From NCBI RefSeq assembly GCF_026914185.1, contig NC_070569.1, positions 1,612,001-1,676,000 of the forward strand: 64,000 nt of DNA, in the 5' to 3' direction. The stretch is from Puccinia triticina. Its lineage: Eukaryota > Basidiomycota > Pucciniomycetes > Pucciniales > Pucciniaceae. A program made the position numbers and the translations under genes. The notes under the pieces were generated by a model. The model saw only the letters and a list, made by a program, of their open reading frames with translations, had not been told where the DNA came from and made no database searches. Below, piece after piece: positions 59,313 to 64,000 of the stretch; position 1 is the first letter of the stretch; each line of letters opens with the position of its first letter.

Positions 59313-60597
59313 CAAAGATGTCTTCTTTGAGATGACGTACGGGAGAGTAGAGCAATACGAGCAACTAAAAAGGCTTATTACTACAGCTCCCGTACTGGCG
59401 CAACCAGATTACTCTTTGCCATTTATACTGTACATAGACGCTTGCTTCGAAGGTATAGGAGCAGCTTTACATCAAGAATTCATAATTGATGGTATTCCTG
59501 TAGAAAAACCTGTGCTGTTCATTTCTCGACAAGTCCGTAAGACAGAAATGAGGTATGGAGCCAGTCAGATGGAATGTTTATGTCTTGTATGGGCTTTAGA
59601 GAAACTACATTACTATCTAGAAGGTTGTAAGATCATTGTAGTTACAGATTGCATAGCAGTAAGAACCCTAATGAACATGAAGACGCCCAACCGTCACATG
59701 CTCAGATGGCAGATTGCAATACAACAGTATAGGGGACACATGACCATTATCCATAGGGCGGGAGCTAAGCATACTAATGCAGATGGACTAAGTAGATGGG
59801 CCTTGCCTAATACTCCAGATAATCCTGCCTATGATCCGGAAGATGAGGATGTATTCCCCATTTTAGGAATTCACGTATGTGACATTGACGACGCATTTTT
59901 TGAAGAAGTCAGAATCAGCTATAGTGAAGATTTAGAACTTCTCAAGTTAATCAATATCCTGGATAATGAAAACAGTGCTCCAGAATTGATTGCTAGCTTA
60001 CCGGATTGTCTATTGATCCCATACAAAGCAGGAAAGTTTATTCTGCTAGATGGCATAATATATTTTAGACATAGACATTCCAGTGTGATAGTTCTGAATA
60101 AAGAAATTCACATCAAAAATATGTTGTATGAATGCCATGATAATGCTGGCGCAGGACACTTTTCTGAAGATAGAACTTTGGAAAGGGTTAAACAGACAGC
60201 CTGGTGGGTTGATTGGAAAAACCAAACTAAAGCATATGTTAAATCTTGCGAAACATGTCAAAAAGCCAATAAACAGACTGGAAAGAGGTTTGGATTATTG
60301 CAGACCATTGCAGAACCCAAAACTCGGTGGGAAATCATTAACATGGACTTTGTGACAGGATTACCACCGGGAGGAGCCTTCTCTTATAATTCAGTCCTAG
60401 TAGTGGTAGATAGATTTTCCAAAAGAGCCAGGTTCATTCCGCATCACAAAGATGACACAGCTATGGAAGTAGCTATGCTATTTTGGAACAGAATTATGGC
60501 TGATGTGGGTATCCCAAAAATAATTATCAGTGACAGAGACCCAAAATTCACGTCAGAATTTTGGAGAAATCTTCACGATATGTTGGGCACCAAATAA
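59305..60597 (+). pseudogene. RNase H and integrase core (right copy)
   Basis: Mirror of 28208-29500, identical in protein as far as I can see. One frame off from the RT ORF, ending at TAA 60595-60597. Confidence 0.9.
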
Positions 60598-61425
60598 TTA
60601 GCTTTTTCAACCGCGTATCACCCGCAGACTGATGGATTAGCAGAAAGGATGATCCAGACATTAGAGGATCTTCTCCGAAGGTTTTGCGCCTTTGGACTAG
60701 AATTCAAAAATAGTGACGGGTATACACATGACTGGGTTAATTTACTCCCTGCCCTAGAAATGGCCTACAATAGTAGTAAGCACTCTACTACTAAAGAAGC
60801 GCCGTATATCTTAGAGAGGGGTTGGATTCCCAGACTACCAAAAGATACTATTAATGACAAATTACCACTAGCACATCCTACAGCTTTAGACTTTAAACAG
60901 ATGCTGGAAGCTGCAAATAAACATGCGGCTAAATGCGTTCAAGAAGCAGCTGAGTACAGTAAGATGCGGTGGGACAAGAGTCATAAAGAACCAGAATTCC
61001 GTATAGGAGAGAAAGTCCTTCTTTCAACGGTAAATTTTAACAATCTGGGTGGATGTAGAAAACTTAAACCCGCCTTTGTAGGACCATTTGTAATCAAAAA
61101 CCTGCATGGTAAAAATGCGGTAGAAGTAATCCTCACTGAAGAATTCAGTAGGAAGCACCCAGTATTTCCAGTGAGCTTAATAAAAAGATATGTTCAGAGA
61201 GAGAATGAACCAACTCCCAAACCTATACCCGTACCTATAGAAGAGCTGCCACCTAAGGAGCAACTTAAAGTACATAAGATCCTTAAAGACAAAAAAGAAA
61301 AGGTTTTAGGTAAAGACACTAGGTTGTACGTTGTAAGATATAGAAACCAATCAGCAGATAAAGATGAATGGCTCCCGGATGGAGCAATTCACCTACGCAA
61401 TTACAGAGTTTCTAAGCGTAAGTAG
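60598..61425 (+). pseudogene. Integrase C-terminus and chromodomain (right copy)
   Basis: Mirror of 27380-28207, with the catalytic Glu segment, integrase C-terminal fold and chromodomain-like end. In frame with the upstream segment across a TAA. Confidence 0.9.
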
Positions 61426-61453
61426 TTCAGCTAAGTTACGAGTAACTTATCTT

Positions 61454-61465
61454 GGTGGGAGGGAA
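61454..61465 (+). other. Polypurine tract (right copy)
   Basis: GGTGGGAGGGAA immediately before the 3' LTR. Confidence 0.85.
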
Positions 61466-62578
61466 TGTCAGCCGGGCTACTAGACTACGTTAGAGCCCAG
61501 CTAACTACTCTACATGCTATGCATACTATTAGCGGCGCAGAGCGCCAAGTAGTCGCGAAACCTACACAGCTTCAGCGACTACGACTTTTGGAGCATTGAG
61601 TGTGGCGCAGAGCGCCGCAAATAAGAATATGAATATGCAAAAAAGCCTCCCCTTGATCGATTGATAGAATCAAGGAGAGAGCGTACAAACTCCGGCCGCA
61701 GGTATCGGCCAGAGAAAGAATAGTAGCCATGATCCAACAACCCGTTCTCAGGCCAAGAGAACGGGTTTGCTATTGTTGAACTAACAAAAAACCCGTAGAA
61801 CATTCTACAGGAAACGGCCGGAGGAGAGTAGCGAAGAAGTAAACTGCTGCGTCTCCCCTGGCCAAAGATGAACTACCACGAAAGCGTCATCAAGAGTGGA
61901 ACTCTTCCTCGGACCGAGGAAGAGTAATACCTGCTGTTGAGTAAAGAGGACAGGAGCTATGCGAGCAATAGAACGCTCTACTACTCCTGTCCTAACTAGT
62001 TCTTCCCGCGGCTGAGAAGCCGCGATGAATTTGGAAATAGACCAGCGACCCTACCGGTCGCCGCAAGGATATATAAAGGGAGGCTTCTGAGCGAGAAGGG
62101 GCCTCCCCAGATTCAGACCAACCACCTCGTCGCCGTACCAGCCCCGCCCTGTCTATCCGACCGGTCGCTCGCCTGTATTGTCACGATCTCGGTTTGTTGA
62201 GTCGTTTGCCGTCCTTTTCCGCGGACCCTCTTCACAAGTAAGTCCGCCGTTTTCATTTCTTTATCGGGATCTCTATCCCCTAGCCTGGGAACGATTATTC
62301 GTTTGAAAAACACCCTTAGTCGGGCCCCAGAAGTCACAGGTCTCATAACCACCCCTGCGCATCTATTGCGCAGGCCCTGTAAGACCATCGGAGGGCACTT
62401 AAATACCCCAGGCGCTCCTGGCCCCTCTGTTACAACCCTTTTGGGTTTCCTCTTAAAAATAACTTTAAGTTATTTTTGCCTTTCCACCGCGCTCCTATTG
62501 CGCTTACCACCGCACTGCGGCGCAGTCACCGGTGTAGCTAGAAGAGTTCACCTACTCTTGGCATCACCGCGCCTGACA
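61466..62578 (+). repeat. 3' LTR, right Gypsy copy
   Basis: Mirror of 26227-27339. Carries the 3'-LTR-specific bases of the left copy, such as TTTTGGAGCATTGAGTGTGG near 61586. Confidence 0.95.
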
Positions 62579-63318
62579 CTGGCCATCAAGGGTACACATT
62601 GGCCAGTGTCATCCAGCTGTAGGAAGGAATCACCCTTGGATGGCTGATTTGTGCCAACCATTGAACGGGGAGCGTAATCCTCATCAAGGGAGTGATCATT
62701 TTGGGACAGATGGTTCCACCCCCTTGGCTGACTTGCCTGACCTCTGCCTAATTGGGTCAGAAGTACTGCCAATACCTGCCAAAAGTACCGCCAGTACCCG
62801 TCAAAAGTACCGCCAGTACCCGGAAAAATTACTTCCAGTACCCGCGCGGAGGTGCCTGGTGTGGTACCTGCTGCCTGTTTTTGGCCAAATTTCAACCTGG
62901 TACCCGGGTGTCAACCGGTACCCTGGTCCCACAGGGCCATCTCTATGAACCCCTTTGGTGATTACTTTTGGTTTTTAGCAGCATTTTGTCATTTCAGGTT
63001 CAACAGGGAGTCATTTCAACCATCCCCAAGTTCTCTTTTGTATTTCTCCAGTTGTGGTCTTTCACCGCAAGTTTTGATGAAAAAATTTGATCAACATTTT
63101 TACAAACCAAAATTACAACAAAAAAGATTCCCCTGCCCCCATGGCACACACCAACGCAGCACAAAAGCCCCCAAAAACAGCTAGAATTAATCAAAAAACT
63201 TAGCCCCTCCAACACCAGCAAGATGATGCACTTTGATCCACCCTTCATCCACCGTAAATTGCAGGTTTGAAAGCTCCCAGGTTCAAAGTTTTCCAATGGG
63301 GGGGGGGGGATAACTATT

Positions 63319-64000
63319 GGGTCAGCCTAAATGCACTCCAAAAAAATCCCAAAAGCACTCCAAAAGTGAGTGTATGGAGTGTGCACTCCAATGATTGTTG
63401 GAGTACAGACTAGAGTACTCCAAGTCAATTGGAGTGCGGAACCGGGGACTCACGACTCTTTGGAGTGCACCACAAAGAACTCCAGTGGCCAGGAAATGTA
63501 ATGAGTGCCCATGAGTCTCACTCCATCAGATTGGAGTGCATTCCCCCAGCACTCCATTCCTGATATTTCTCCTCCTCAAAAGGGGAGTGCCTACAACTTC
63601 AACCGGGCTATGTACAAACACACCCCACTTGATCCTCCTGATATCCATGACCGGTACAGACCGGCATTGAGCGGATTAACATCTCCTCTCAATGACCGGT
63701 CTGTACCGGACCGCCGGTCATTGAGGGAAATCACCGCAGACCGGTCATTGAGGGGAGTAACATCTCCTCTCGATGACCGGTCTGTGCCGGTCACCGACCT
63801 CTCAATGACCAGCGCGGACCGGTCACACCTCCCAATGACCGGCACAGACCGGTCATCGAGGGGACTCGCACCTCGATGATCGGTTACACCGGTCATTGAG
63901 CCTAATAACACCTCCTCTCAATGACCGGTCATCACCGGTCATCGAGAGGGCTCCCACCTCTTGATGATTGGGCAGTCCGGTCATCGAGGGTAATAACACC
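63319..64000. mobile_element. Hairpin-filled TIR element, right-arm copy, cut by the window end
   Basis: Begins GGGTCAGCCTAAATGCACTC at 63319, after the TSD complement TAACTATT (63311-63318). It mirrors 24805-25486 and continues past the window. Confidence 0.9.

Larger units (their letters stand above)
53205..62578 (+). mobile_element. Full-length Ty3/Gypsy retrotransposon, right copy
   Basis: Mirror copy of 26227-35600, with TSD CTGGC at 53200-53204 and 62579-62583. It has the same LTR length, the same LTR-LTR differences, and the same frameshift and stop in pol. It therefore arose by segmental duplication, not by an independent insertion. Confidence 0.95.
50930..64000 (-). repeat. Right arm of the giant inverted duplication
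   Basis: Complement of 24805-39606, as described for the left arm, without the Tc1/mariner insertion. Small differences from the left arm include the G/A change behind Met/Thr in the accessory ORF near 55715, the Lys/Thr change in RT near 58945 and a base at 53396. It continues past 64000. Confidence 0.97.

Noticed and set aside
24805..64000. Palindrome as a sequencing or assembly artefact
   Set aside because: The spacer is non-palindromic and long, the arms carry scattered differences, and one arm has a TSD-bounded insertion absent from the other. Long-read confirmation is still wanted.

Overview
The window is eukaryotic and almost certainly from a rust fungus (Pucciniales, Puccinia or a close relative). 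The evidence is short GT-AG introns with CTAAC-like branch points, hAT and chromodomain Ty3/Gypsy proteins of the kind that fill rust genomes, a member of a rust-restricted multigene family, and a small secreted-protein gene. Nearly everything else is transposon or transposon-derived repeat. Boundaries below rest mainly on terminal inverted repeats (TIRs) and target-site duplications (TSDs) read directly from the sequence.

Region 1 (1-11.5 kb) is a three-level nest. A solo LTR (223-11495, TSD TTGAC) is split by hAT-1 (490-10785, 17-bp perfect TIRs, TSD GTACCTGA). hAT-1 is split in turn by a Mutator-like element (2963-8580, TSD TTCATTAT). The innermost element encodes, over six exons, a GCM-type zinc finger, a DDE transposase core and a ubiquitin-specific-protease-like domain with AT-hooks. 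It carries a premature stop.

Region 2 (11.5-23.6 kb) holds small MITEs, a foldback, a 569-bp tandem duplication, one apparently intact host gene of a rust-specific family (18.5-20.0 kb) and a decayed secreted-protein gene (21.2-22.3 kb).

Region 3 (24.8-64 kb) is a giant inverted repeat. Left-arm position x pairs with right-arm position 88805-x from 24805 to 37737 with no indel. Pairing continues past a 1.7-kb Tc1/mariner element present only in the left arm, as far as about 39606/50930. The right arm runs off the window. Each arm carries the same full-length Ty3/Gypsy element (LTRs 1113 bp, TSD GCCAG) plus arrays of hairpins. The 11-kb spacer holds a hairpin-filled hAT-type MITE, an 11-bp minisatellite, and a 41-bp tandem array split by a second solo LTR and by hAT-2.

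The most interesting signal is in the Gypsy leader. From its TATA box to the gag-pol start there are about 1.74 kb without a single ATG. Five introns with good splice sites lie in this leader, and splicing would build start codons across exon junctions (A|TG). Unspliced RNA would give gag-pol from its first AUG. Spliced RNA would give a 338-residue accessory protein that overlaps the 5' end of gag-pol in another frame. Both copies have identical architecture.

Most transposase and pol genes here carry nonsense or frameshift changes, so the autonomous families are probably active elsewhere in the genome if at all.
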